Assembly: GCF_016745235.1 (NCBI RefSeq)
Contig: NZ_JAELVM010000001.1
Location: 1,625,856 to 1,689,855, forward strand
Direction: 5' to 3'
Length of the DNA stretch: 64,000 nucleotides
Source: Chryseobacterium endalhagicum
GTDB lineage: Bacteria > Bacteroidota > Bacteroidia > Flavobacteriales > Weeksellaceae
How positions within the stretch are numbered: position 1 is the first letter of the stretch; the number at the start of each line of letters is the position of its first letter. Positions 6,734 through 14,895 of the stretch are shown one piece after another. The notes under the pieces are model-generated. The model made no database searches. It was not told the DNA's origin and saw only the letters and a program-made list of their open reading frames with translations. A program made the translations under genes and the position numbers.

Positions 6734-8167
6734 ATGAAATTTATTATTCTCCTTTTTCCGGTTTTGCTGTTCGCTCAGCCAAAAATTATCCCAAAAACTG
6801 TTGATCAAAAACTGGAGAGATCAAATGCTCTTCTTATGGACGGCAAAACAGATGATATGATTACCTTGAATCTCTCAATACTGGAAGATTCTAAACATAT
6901 TAATTATGCAAAAGGGAGACTGGCCGCGTACTATAATTTAGCACTTGCTTTTTCTCTGCAATACAGGTATAATAAAAGCAATCACTATTTAAAGATGATG
7001 GAACCTGAGTTTAAAAAAGCAAACGATGAAGACCAGGAAATTGCTATGAATATATTATACAGCATCAATTACAGAGGAATTAAAATGTATGATGAAGCAT
7101 TGAAGAAACTTAAAAAGAATTTAGTACTGGCAAATGATTTAAAAACCGATTCCGTCAAGTACTCTATAAGGAGTATGCTTCTGGTTCAGATCGCTAAGAA
7201 TTATATTGAAAAAAAGGACTACGACTCTGCTTCCTACTATAGCAAAAGAGTTATAGAAGAGGTGAAGAAGCCCAAAAAAATGGATCCGGGCTTGAATACA
7301 AGTTTAAAAGTAACCCTGTTACTTTTAGCTGAAGCAAAACTTAACCAAAATAAAATAGATTCTGCTGAGTTTTATGTAAAATCGGCTCAATCGGTACCCA
7401 TACAATTCGGGAGTAATGAATTTACAACATTTAAACTGTTGGGGCAGATTCATGGTGCAAAAAAAGAATATGATTCTGCTGTTGCAAACTATAAAAAAGC
7501 GATAGAACTTGCTGCCAAAGCAAAGAATTCCAGAAAGCTTTTAGAACTATACGGATTAATATCCGGGATATACGAACAAACGGGACAGGCTGATGAAGAA
7601 AAAAAATATGAGCTTACCTATAATAAACTTAATGATAGTTTAAAGATAATAGATGAGGAAAACCTGAATGATACCGTTGATCTTCTTGTAGAAGAAAAAC
7701 AAAAACCTTTAGAAGATAAAAATAATCTTTTGTTATACATTATACTTGCAGGAGCCGCAGGTACAGCTATTATTACCTTTTTTGTATACAGGAAGATAAA
7801 AAACAAAAATAAAATTTTAAATGTAAAAGAACAGGAAACCCAGGAGCTTAATCAAAAATTAGGCCTTGCCTTCGAAGAAGTTACACAGCTGGCAAAGAAC
7901 AATGATCCTGAATTTCTTACCCGGTTTCAGGAGGTTTATCCTGAATTCTTCCCGAAGCTCCTGAAAATTGAACCTCAGCTGTTAAGTACAGAATTAAAAT
8001 TTTGTGCCTTATTGTTTCTTAATTTTTCCACCAAAGATATAGCAGCTTATACTTTTGTGCAGCCTCAGTCTATACAAACCAGAAAAAACAGACTGAGAAA
8101 AAAACTGAATATACCTTCCGATGAAGACATTTATCTGTGGATGAAAAACATTAATGACGCAGTTTGA
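6734..8167 (+). CDS. TPR-membrane-HTH transcriptional regulator (copy 2)
   Basis: A 477-residue paralogue of the preceding gene, of identical length if started at the ATG at 6734 rather than the GTG at 6731. The order is the same: signal peptide (MKFIILLFPVLLFAQ), TPR region, membrane segment at about 329-352, coiled coil, HTH. The last 60 or so residues are nearly identical between the two (LLSTELKFCALLFLNFSTKD), while the TPR regions differ at many positions. They may therefore share a DNA target but sense different inputs. The spacing from copy 1 is 117 bases. The gene leads into the surface-protein array 255 bases downstream. Confidence 0.85.
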   Translation: MKFIILLFPVLLFAQPKIIPKTVDQKLERSNALLMDGKTDDMITLNLSILEDSKHINYAKGRLAAYYNLALAFSLQYRYNKSNHYLKMMEPEFKKANDEDQEIAMNILYSINYRGIKMYDEALKKLKKNLVLANDLKTDSVKYSIRSMLLVQIAKNYIEKKDYDSASYYSKRVIEEVKKPKKMDPGLNTSLKVTLLLLAEAKLNQNKIDSAEFYVKSAQSVPIQFGSNEFTTFKLLGQIHGAKKEYDSAVANYKKAIELAAKAKNSRKLLELYGLISGIYEQTGQADEEKKYELTYNKLNDSLKIIDEENLNDTVDLLVEEKQKPLEDKNNLLLYIILAGAAGTAIITFFVYRKIKNKNKILNVKEQETQELNQKLGLAFEEVTQLAKNNDPEFLTRFQEVYPEFFPKLLKIEPQLLSTELKFCALLFLNFSTKDIAAYTFVQPQSIQTRKNRLRKKLNIPSDEDIYLWMKNINDAV

Positions 8168-8319
8168 TACCTTGCTATTCATCGGTACATTATAAACATA
8201 AAATTCATTGAACATTTAAGATATATTTCCCGGCTATTCTTTTTTTATAAATTTTTATGTATTTGTATGATTACAATGGTGTAAGACTTAAATAGTTGAT
8301 AATAAGTGTTTTAAATAAC

Positions 8320-8422
8320 TGTCATATCTAAGTAATAGGTGTTTTTTTGGTAAAAAAAGGCAAAAATAAAGAAATTTGCAACGGTTTGTTAGATCAGCCA
8401 TACCTTAAAACAAAAACACACA
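8320..8422 (+). promoter_or_regulatory. Conserved leader/promoter of surface gene A1
   Basis: This stretch matches 11753-11856 almost base for base, in blocks TGTCATATCT, GTAATAGGTGTTTTTTTGG, TTTGCarCGGTTTG, and AGATCAGCCATACCTTAAAA ending ACACACAATG. The TTTG pair (one in GTTTTTTTGG, one in AATTTGC, about 25 bases apart) could be the -33 and -7 elements, although the -7 box is not canonical. Conservation over about 100 non-coding bases marks it as the control region of the array. Confidence 0.55.
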
Positions 8423-9295
8423 ATGAAGACAAAGCTGTTATTTCTGGCAGGTGCATTTTTTTTATCTGCACAGGCCTATTCCCAAGTTGGAATAAAAACA
8501 CCAACACCCTCCAGTACCCTGGATGTAAGGGGATCTGTTGAAGGGAACTATCGTGAAATTTCCGGAACAGAAACCCTTATGGGTAATGATTATCATATTT
8601 CCTTTACCGGAACATCAAATTCAATTCTGAATCTTCCCTCAAAATCTGCTACTGATGGTTCGGCAGCAGATTTCAGGGGAAGAAAATACTACATCAAAAA
8701 CAACAGTATAAACAATATTTTAACATTAACAGCAGCATCCGGACAGATTATTCGTTCAGGGGGGGTGAATGTGGATAGCAATACTATTGTTCTGCAACCG
8801 GGGAAACTTGCTGTACTTACAGCCGGTGGAGCTAATGGATGGGATCTGCAGGAAATTAAATGGGGACTTTTTGATTTAGCAACTAACGAGCCGGGAACTT
8901 CTGCACAAACGATACCTGCGGTAGATACCTATTATACTTTGACTGATTCTCCGGTTACCGTAACCGTACCTACTTCTGGTGCTAAAGTATTATTGAAGTT
9001 TACAGGTTATGGAAATGTGACAGGATCTGCCAATTCTTATGGTACAGTACGCTTAAAACTTTTACAGACAGGTACAGCATCTGCAACATATGCCCTGGCG
9101 GCTGCACAAAGCTGGTATAACAAAAAGAATGGAGCTACCACAGCCTTTGACTTCAAGACAGAATATAGTGTGACCAATCTTGCTCCCGGTAGCTATACAT
9201 TCTCCCTGCAGTTTGAAAGAGAATCAGAAGTAGGTACTGTAAGCAGCCTGAAAGTCATGAGATCTGCAGGAAGAGCCGATGTCTATATAAAGTAA
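8423..9295 (+). CDS. Secreted surface protein A1
   Basis: A 290-residue exported protein: signal peptide ending AQAYS, then QVGIKTPTPSSTLDVRGS, the opening common to many flavobacterial surface proteins. A conserved beta-rich region (DFRGRKYYIKNN, LTLTAASGQI, LTAGGANGWD) runs to about residue 155. A variable second half follows, with VTVTVPTSGAKVLLKF, and LAPGSYTFSLQ near the end. No known enzymatic domain and no type IX tail are visible. It is the first of six family members on this strand and is preceded by a conserved leader. Its closest relative is A2 (11857). A cell-surface or fibre-like role is inferred from the signal peptide and opening motif only. Confidence 0.75.
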   Translation: MKTKLLFLAGAFFLSAQAYSQVGIKTPTPSSTLDVRGSVEGNYREISGTETLMGNDYHISFTGTSNSILNLPSKSATDGSAADFRGRKYYIKNNSINNILTLTAASGQIIRSGGVNVDSNTIVLQPGKLAVLTAGGANGWDLQEIKWGLFDLATNEPGTSAQTIPAVDTYYTLTDSPVTVTVPTSGAKVLLKFTGYGNVTGSANSYGTVRLKLLQTGTASATYALAAAQSWYNKKNGATTAFDFKTEYSVTNLAPGSYTFSLQFERESEVGTVSSLKVMRSAGRADVYIK

Positions 9296-9429
9296 CAGGC
9301 AGATCTGTTTTCTATGACTATTTTATTTAAAAAAATTCTGCTGCATACCGCAACAATTGATTTTTTTTAATTGATATCAGGTTTAGAACAGAATCAGGGC
9401 AGAAAAAAAATTATCCATTTCATTAAAAG

Positions 9430-9491
9430 CAAACGGCAAAAATTGGCAGATGGTTTCGGATCTGCTACAATCTGAAAACAAAATACACACA
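9430..9491 (+). promoter_or_regulatory. Conserved leader of surface gene B1
   Basis: It matches 12835-12897 (AAAAATTGGCrGATGGTTTC, then CTGCTrnAATCTrAAAACAAA, then ATACACACA before the ATG). It also shares with the A leaders a TTkGCnnnGGTTT block and the AAAACAAAAnACACACA tail, so A and B genes appear to carry related promoter or leader elements. A conserved CAATTGATTTTTTTTAATTG element lies further upstream at 9355-9374. Confidence 0.45.
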
Positions 9492-10370
9492 ATGAATAAA
9501 AAAATAATAATCCTGGCAGGTGCCCTGTTTTTATCGGTACAGGCCTATTCTCAAATAGGTATCAATACACCAACGCCTTCCAGCACAGTGGATATAAGAG
9601 GATCTGTTGAAGGGAATTATCTTGAGATCACAGGTGACTATCCTCTTCTTCCTACTGACTACCATGTTTCCTTTTCAGGAACCGGAAATTCTAAATTAAC
9701 CCTTCCTTCAAAATCTGCTACGGATAATTCAGCGGCAGATTTCAGGGGCAGGAAATATTATATTAAGAATAACAGTACTTCATCTACTTTAACTTTAACA
9801 GCGGCAAGCGGGCAGATTCTTCGCCTTGGAGGCAGTATTACCAACAGCAATACATTCGGCCTGAGACCGGGCAGGTCTGCAGTCCTTACTGCTGGAGGAG
9901 CTAACGGATGGGATATGGACGTTGATACCAGTACTTGGGAACTTTATGATATGGACTTTAAAGGGCCGGTTTTTACACCGGTAAATTTAGGATTTACTGC
10001 CATACCTGATTCCCGGGTTACGGTGACTGTACCTTCTTCAGACGCAGTCGTATTAGTAGACTTTACAGGTTTTGGACAGGGAATTGAATCAGGAGCTGAT
10101 GGTATGGGCGGAGTATGGACATATGTGTATCAGGAAGGCGGCCCTGAACTTGGAGGGTACGGTTGGAGCGGTAAGTCATGGTATGATTATGCCGGAAACT
10201 ATAACCCCAAATTTAATTTCGCTGTAAGGTACTCTGTTTCAGGTCTTGCCCCCGGGATATATACATTTTATTTAAGGATGCAAAGTGTAACAAGAGGAAC
10301 TGCGGGAGGTGAGAATTTAGTAAGTCAAGCTCTGGGTAGCACAGGCAGGGCAGAAGTTTATATGCCGTAA
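9492..10370 (+). CDS. Secreted surface protein B1
   Basis: A 292-residue exported protein from the ATG at 9492 (MNKKIIILAGALFLSVQ). An upstream in-frame GTG/ATG extension would put a non-conserved 14 residues before the signal peptide and is rejected. Opening SQIGINTPTPSSTVDIRGS, then EGNYLEITGDYPLLPTDY and DFRGRKYYIKNN. The first 155 residues are almost identical to B2 (12898), while the second half, glycine-rich with WSGKSWYDYAGNYNPKF, is clearly diverged. It ends GSTGRAEVYMP. Function unknown, surface location inferred. Confidence 0.75.
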   Translation: MNKKIIILAGALFLSVQAYSQIGINTPTPSSTVDIRGSVEGNYLEITGDYPLLPTDYHVSFSGTGNSKLTLPSKSATDNSAADFRGRKYYIKNNSTSSTLTLTAASGQILRLGGSITNSNTFGLRPGRSAVLTAGGANGWDMDVDTSTWELYDMDFKGPVFTPVNLGFTAIPDSRVTVTVPSSDAVVLVDFTGFGQGIESGADGMGGVWTYVYQEGGPELGGYGWSGKSWYDYAGNYNPKFNFAVRYSVSGLAPGIYTFYLRMQSVTRGTAGGENLVSQALGSTGRAEVYMP

Positions 10371-10388
10371 AAAACAGACCCTATCACT

Positions 10389-10407
10389 GCTGAAATAAAA
10401 TTTCAGC
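10389..10407 (+). promoter_or_regulatory. Hairpin in B1-C1 gap
   Basis: GCTGAAAT (10389-10396) pairs with ATTTCAGC (10400-10407) around AAA. A hairpin occurs at the same place before C2 (13790-13808), where the pair GCTG/CAGC has become ACTG/CAGT, so one base pair is kept by a matched change. No T run follows, so it may be an attenuator or RNA-processing site rather than a full terminator. Confidence 0.4.
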
Positions 10408-10442
10408 CTATTCAAATCTATCATAATCAGGAAATATACACA

Positions 10443-11336
10443 ATGAATATAAAAACATTATTTTGGGCGGGCACCTTATTTTTGTCGGCACAGGCCTATT
10501 CTCAGATAGGTATTACAACACCAACACCTTCCAGTACTTTGGATGTAAGAGGATCTGTTGAAGGGAGCTATCGTGAAATTACAGGTAACTATACTCTTGC
10601 TGACACAGATTATCATGTTTCCTTTTCCGGAGTATCCAATGCAACTCTGAGCATTCCTGCAGCATCTGCCACAGATGGTTCTGCAGCAGATTTCAGGGGC
10701 AGAAAATATTATATTAAAAATAACAGTACAGCGACTGATTTAACCTTAATGGCTGCAAGCGGGCAGATCCTCCGTCTGGGAGGGGCTTCTCCGGATGCTG
10801 GTGCTTTTGTTTTAAAAGCCGGAAAATCGGCAGTACTTACCGCAGGAAATGCCAATGGGTGGGATCTGGACGTGGATGCCGCTAACTGGCAGCTTATAAA
10901 TTCGCCCTATTTTCTGCGTCCTCCGATTCATGAGATCCCTGCCGGGAATTTATATACTGACTTAGAAGGCTCCCAGGTTACTGTTACAGTTCCTTCTTCA
11001 AACACAAAGGTAATATTAAATTATTCAGGTTACATATTCGTACAAATTGGAACTGGTGCTGTGGGTACAATGCGTTTTCAAATTGTTCGGACAGGCACCT
11101 CACCTGCAACTACTTATCCGGATGTAGACTTGGTGACATGGAATACTTCAAAAGTTGGAGGAGGAACATGTGATGCAGATTATTCAATAATGTATCCGGT
11201 TTCCAATCTTGCACCGGGAACCTATACATTTACTTTACAAATGAGAAGGGAATCAGAGAGCTTTGTGACTGCATCTTCAGTTAAACATTTCAGTAATGAA
11301 ACTCATGTGCCTAGGGTAGACGTTTATTCCAAATAG
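10443..11336 (+). CDS. Secreted surface protein C1
   Basis: A 297-residue exported protein with signal peptide MNIKTLFWAGTLFLSAQAYS and opening QIGITTPTPSSTLDVRGS. Its residues 40-75 (EGSYREITGNYTLADTDY, SIPAASATDGSA) differ from the B-type block found in C2 and probably represent the original C-type sequence. The second half has VTVTVPSSNTKVILNYSGY and LAPGTYTFTLQMRRESE, and it ends PRVDVYSK. The gap from B1 is only 72 bases with no conserved promoter, so it is likely co-transcribed with B1 through the hairpin at 10389. Confidence 0.75.
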   Translation: MNIKTLFWAGTLFLSAQAYSQIGITTPTPSSTLDVRGSVEGSYREITGNYTLADTDYHVSFSGVSNATLSIPAASATDGSAADFRGRKYYIKNNSTATDLTLMAASGQILRLGGASPDAGAFVLKAGKSAVLTAGNANGWDLDVDAANWQLINSPYFLRPPIHEIPAGNLYTDLEGSQVTVTVPSSNTKVILNYSGYIFVQIGTGAVGTMRFQIVRTGTSPATTYPDVDLVTWNTSKVGGGTCDADYSIMYPVSNLAPGTYTFTLQMRRESESFVTASSVKHFSNETHVPRVDVYSK

Positions 11337-11752
11337 ATTCTAAAAACATGATAAAAAACAAAAACCTGGTAAAAATTTTAATCTATGCAAATCTGTAAAA
11401 CCATGAGGCAGGACAAAAAAATGCAGTAGTTTAGATCAACTGTAATACTTAAGATTAATCTTATGATTATCCTTTTTACAAACAGGTAAACTTGTTATAT
11501 GTATGCACGGCACAAATGACAGGAACTCATTTTTTCAAATAATTTGAAAGTTTTTGATTCCATCCGGATACGGCTTACAACATAGACATTTCAAATAGGT
11601 AACACATGTTTCTTTTTACAAAAAACAGGTGTTGCCTGTTTCTTTATAATATCAATCATAATTAGAAAAAAGATTAATTTTCGAAATTATTGATGAATGT
11701 ATAGTTTTAGATTTATTTTTATTGTGTATTGAAAATCAATATTTTACAAAGA
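11337..11752. other. Gene-free spacer between duplicated blocks
   Basis: No gene is seen. This AT-rich 416-base stretch lies between the end of C1 and the conserved leader of A2 and has no counterpart inside the first block, so it may contain the duplication junction. A weak repeat-like pair AAACAGGTAAAC and AAAACAGGTGTTGCC occurs but no clear inverted repeat flanks it. Confidence 0.35.
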
Positions 11753-11856
11753 TGTCATATCTGTGTAATAGGTGTTTTTTTGGTAAAAAAAGCAAAATGA
11801 TACAAATTTGCAGCGGTTTGTAAGATCAGCCATACCTTAAAACAAAAACACACACA
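11753..11856 (+). promoter_or_regulatory. Conserved leader/promoter of surface gene A2
   Basis: This is the second copy of the A leader described at 8320-8422, including the GTAATAGGTGTTTTTTTGG block and the AGATCAGCCATACC block. Its best -7 candidate reads TACAAATTTG, two bases longer than TAnnTTTG. Its retention after divergence of neighbouring spacer DNA suggests selection. Confidence 0.55.
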
Positions 11857-12744
11857 ATGAAGAGAAAACTGCTATTTCTGGCAGGTGCATTTTTTTTATC
11901 TGCACAGGCCTATTCCCAAGTTGGGATAAAAACACCAACACCCTCCAGTACCCTGGATGTAAGAGGATCTATTGAAGGGAACTATCGTGAAATTTCCGGT
12001 TCCGAAACAGAAACCCTTATGGGTAATGATTATCATATCTCCTTTACAGGAGCATCAAATTTAACATTGAATCTTCCCTCAAAATCTGCCACAGATGGTT
12101 CAGCAGCAGATTTCAGGGGCAGAAAGTACTATATTAAGAATAACAGTACAACAGGCAGTAGCTTAACATTAACAGCGGCAGCCGGGCAGATCATTCGTTC
12201 GGGCGGCCTGGTTAACATAGACAGTAATACCATTGTTCTGCAACCGGGAAAACTTGCTGTACTTACAGCCGGGGGAGCTAATGGATGGGATCTGCAGGAA
12301 ATTAAATGGGGGCTTTTCGATATGGCTATTGTGCAGGGAAATACCGCACAAACTGTTCCTGCAGGAAATAATTATTATACACTAATAACCGACTCTCCAC
12401 TTACCGTAACTGTGCCTGCTGCAGGTGCTAAGGTATTATTGAAGTTTAGAGGTTATGCAAATGTAGTAGGATCTGCTAATTCTTATGGTACGTTACGTTT
12501 AAGGCTTCTTTTACAGACCGGCACCACATCTGTAACATATGATCTGGCGGCTGCACAAACCTGGTTTAACAGAAAGAATGGGGCTACCGTAGCCTTTAAT
12601 TTCAAGGCCGACTATGGCTTGACCAATCTTGCTCCCGGTACCTATACATTCTCCCTGCAGGTAGTAAGAGAGGTTGAATCAGGTACTGTAAGCAGCCTGA
12701 AAGTCATGAGATCTACAGGAAGAGCCGATGTCTTTCTGAAATAA
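11857..12744 (+). CDS. Secreted surface protein A2
   Basis: A 295-residue exported protein, the duplicate of A1. It has the same signal peptide (LLFLAGAFFLSAQAYS), opening QVGIKTPTPSSTLDVRGS, and EGNYREISGSETETLMGNDY with a few extra residues compared with A1. The second half is also similar to A1 (VTVPAAGAKVLLKFRGY, SLKVMRSTGRADVFLK), so the A pair has diverged less in its 3' half than the B and C pairs. It opens the second three-gene block. Function unknown. Confidence 0.75.
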   Translation: MKRKLLFLAGAFFLSAQAYSQVGIKTPTPSSTLDVRGSIEGNYREISGSETETLMGNDYHISFTGASNLTLNLPSKSATDGSAADFRGRKYYIKNNSTTGSSLTLTAAAGQIIRSGGLVNIDSNTIVLQPGKLAVLTAGGANGWDLQEIKWGLFDMAIVQGNTAQTVPAGNNYYTLITDSPLTVTVPAAGAKVLLKFRGYANVVGSANSYGTLRLRLLLQTGTTSVTYDLAAAQTWFNRKNGATVAFNFKADYGLTNLAPGTYTFSLQVVREVESGTVSSLKVMRSTGRADVFLK

Positions 12745-12834
12745 AAGGAAACCTGTTTCCCGTTACCATTTTACTTCAACATATTTTAACACAGAATATA
12801 CAACAACAATTGATTTTTTTTAATTGATATAAGA

Positions 12835-12897
12835 CAAACAGCAAAAAATTGGCGGATGGTTTCAAAGCTGCTGTAATCTAAAAACAAAATACACACA
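12835..12897 (+). promoter_or_regulatory. Conserved leader of surface gene B2
   Basis: This is the counterpart of 9430-9491, with AAAAAATTGGCGGATGGTTT and AAAACAAAATACACACA before the ATG. The upstream CAATTGATTTTTTTTAATTG element is also kept (12807-12826). Confidence 0.45.
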
Positions 12898-13773
12898 ATG
12901 AATAAAAAAATAATAATCCTGGCAGGTGCCCTGTTTTTATCAGTACAGGCCTATTCTCAAATAGGTATCAATACACCAACGCCTTCCAGCACAATGGATG
13001 TAAGGGGATCTGTTGAAGGGAATTATCTTGAGATCACAGGTGACTATCCTCTTCTTTCTACTGACTACCATGTTTCCTTTTCAGGAACCGGAAATTCTAA
13101 ATTAACCCTCCCTTCAAAATCTGCTACGGATAATTCAGTGGCAGATTTCAGGGGCAGGAAATATTATATTAAGAATAACAGTACTTCATCTACCTTAACT
13201 TTAACAGCGGCAAGCGGGCAGATTCTTCGCCTTGGAGGCAGTATTACCAACAGCAATACATTCGGCCTGAGACCGGGCAGGTCTGCAATCCTTACCGCTG
13301 GAGGGGCCAATGGATGGGATCTGGAAACGGATACCGGTAGCTGGGAACTTTATGACCTGGATTTCAAGGGTCCGAAACTGGTGTCTGTAAGTGCTCCAGG
13401 ACGTTTAACTGATTCTCAGGTTACCGTGACCGTGCCTTCCTCAGATGCAATCGTATTACTGGAGTTTACAGCATATGGGCAGGGAACTCAATCAGGAGCT
13501 GAAGGGGCTGGTAACATGGATTTTCTTATAGCTCAACAAGGTCCGTCAGGATCAGGTTACGCCGGAACTGCTGGAATGATATCATGGTATGATTATCCCG
13601 GAAACACTGCCCCAAAATTTAATTTCGCAGGAACGTATAGTATTTCAGGTCTTACCCCAGGGGTATACACGTTTAATTTAACCCCATCGAACACGTCTGT
13701 TACTAATTACACGGCTAATACCCGATTAAATATTCTGGGTTCTACGGGCAGGGCAGAAGTTTATATACCATAA
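12898..13773 (+). CDS. Secreted surface protein B2
   Basis: A 291-residue exported protein. From the ATG through about residue 150 it is nearly identical to B1, including wobble positions (MNKKIIILAGALFLSVQ, EGNYLEITGDYPLLSTDY, GQILRLGGSITNSN). After NGWD it diverges strongly (ELYDLDFKGPKLVSVS, MISWYDYPGNTAPKF), then rejoins at the last residues GSTGRAEVYIP. A conserved front with a variable back is what repeated gene conversion of the 5' half, or diversifying selection on the 3' half, would leave. Confidence 0.75.
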   Translation: MNKKIIILAGALFLSVQAYSQIGINTPTPSSTMDVRGSVEGNYLEITGDYPLLSTDYHVSFSGTGNSKLTLPSKSATDNSVADFRGRKYYIKNNSTSSTLTLTAASGQILRLGGSITNSNTFGLRPGRSAILTAGGANGWDLETDTGSWELYDLDFKGPKLVSVSAPGRLTDSQVTVTVPSSDAIVLLEFTAYGQGTQSGAEGAGNMDFLIAQQGPSGSGYAGTAGMISWYDYPGNTAPKFNFAGTYSISGLTPGVYTFNLTPSNTSVTNYTANTRLNILGSTGRAEVYIP

Positions 13774-13789
13774 GAAACTATGTCCTTAT

Positions 13790-13808
13790 GACTGTTAAAT
13801 TTTCAGTC
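13790..13808 (+). promoter_or_regulatory. Hairpin in B2-C2 gap
   Basis: GACTG (13790-13794) pairs with CAGTC (13804-13808). It is positioned exactly as the hairpin before C1, with one compensatory base-pair change relative to it. The stem is shorter than the C1 version. Confidence 0.35.
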
Positions 13809-13841
13809 TATTCACTTTATCATAATCAGGAAATAAACACA

Positions 13842-14738
13842 ATGAATATAAAAACATTATTTTGGGCGGGCACCTTGTTTTTGTCAGCACAGGCCTATTC
13901 TCAGATAGGTATTAAAACACCAACACCTTCAAGTACTTTGGATGTAAGAGGATCTATTGAAGGGAATTATCTTGAGATCACAGATGACTATCCTCTTCTT
14001 CCTACTGACTATCATGTTTCCTTTTCAGGAACCGGAAATTCTAAATTAACCCTCCCTTCAAAATCTGCTACGGATAATTCAGCAGTAGATTTCAGAGGCA
14101 GAAAGTATTATATCAGGAATAACAGTACAACGGCTGATTTAACCTTAACTGCGGCAGGCGGGGAGATTCTGCGTCTGGGAGGTACCTCTCCAGGCAGCAA
14201 TATCTTTGTTTTAAAAGCCGGAAAATCGGCAACCCTTACCGCCGGAAATGCCAATGGGTGGGATCTGGACGTTAATACTAATTGGGCACTTGTAAATTTG
14301 CCATATATAATACCTACCGATTCACCGGGTGGTAGTGTACTTGCCGGGACTTCATATACTACAGTAGCTGGCTCCCAGATTAATGTTACGGTTCCTTCTC
14401 CAAACACAAAGCTGATATTAAGTTTTATGGGTAGCTTGAATATACAGGGGCAATCTAAACCTGGTGCATTTGGTACACTGCGTTTCCGAATTGCCCAGAC
14501 AACAGGTACCACAACTACAACCTATAATGATGTAGACATGGCAAGCTGGGCCATGGCAAATACTAACCCACAAGCATGTGGATTAAATTACTCAATGATG
14601 TACCCTATTTCTAATCTTGCTCCGGGAACATATACGTTTTCTTTACAGGCAATAAGGGAAGCGGAGTCAGCAGGAGCTTCGGGTTTAGAGATTTGGTTTT
14701 ACATTACAGCTCCCACAGCAGAGCTTTATCTGAAATAG
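13842..14738 (+). CDS. Secreted surface protein C2 (mosaic)
   Basis: A 298-residue exported protein from the ATG at 13842 (MNIKTLFWAGTLFLSAQ), chosen because C1 starts the same way. The signal peptide and opening are C-type. Residues of about 40-85 (EGNYLEITDDYPLLPTDY, TGNSKLTLPSKSATDNSA) are B-type, nearly base-identical to B1. After RGRKYYIRNNST the sequence returns to C-type (FVLKAGKSATLTAGNANGWD). It is therefore a mosaic. The second half carries INVTVPSPNTKLILSF and LAPGTYTFSLQAIREAES, and it ends AELYLK. A hairpin terminator follows, closing the array. Confidence 0.75.
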   Translation: MNIKTLFWAGTLFLSAQAYSQIGIKTPTPSSTLDVRGSIEGNYLEITDDYPLLPTDYHVSFSGTGNSKLTLPSKSATDNSAVDFRGRKYYIRNNSTTADLTLTAAGGEILRLGGTSPGSNIFVLKAGKSATLTAGNANGWDLDVNTNWALVNLPYIIPTDSPGGSVLAGTSYTTVAGSQINVTVPSPNTKLILSFMGSLNIQGQSKPGAFGTLRFRIAQTTGTTTTTYNDVDMASWAMANTNPQACGLNYSMMYPISNLAPGTYTFSLQAIREAESAGASGLEIWFYITAPTAELYLK

Positions 14739-14788
14739 AATCAAAAGATTGATAGTTGTTTTGTGGCTGCATAGTTTTTTGTTGTTTT

Positions 14789-14819
14789 GGCCGGAGATCA
14801 GTCACACTTCGGCCTTTTT
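14789..14819 (+). terminator. Terminator after the surface array
   Basis: GGCCGGA (14789-14795) pairs with TTCGGCC (14808-14814), with one G-U pair, and is followed by TTTTT. Confidence 0.7.
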
Positions 14820-14895
14820 CGGGCGTTTGAATAAAAAAACTAAGTACGGAAAATTAATATAAGATAAACCTAATAAATTAAATTGTTAATAAGTC

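Noticed and set aside
8347-8541. 64-codon frame overlapping the A1 start
   Set aside because: It covers the conserved non-coding leader and the A1 signal peptide in another frame; A1 is supported by five paralogues.
14108-14512. 134-codon minus-strand frame inside C2
   Set aside because: Antisense shadow of the surface gene; C2 has clear family homology in its own frame.
8423-14738. Repeated array as a possible CRISPR
   Set aside because: Repeats are whole genes of about 0.9 kb with open frames, not short direct repeats with uniform spacers.
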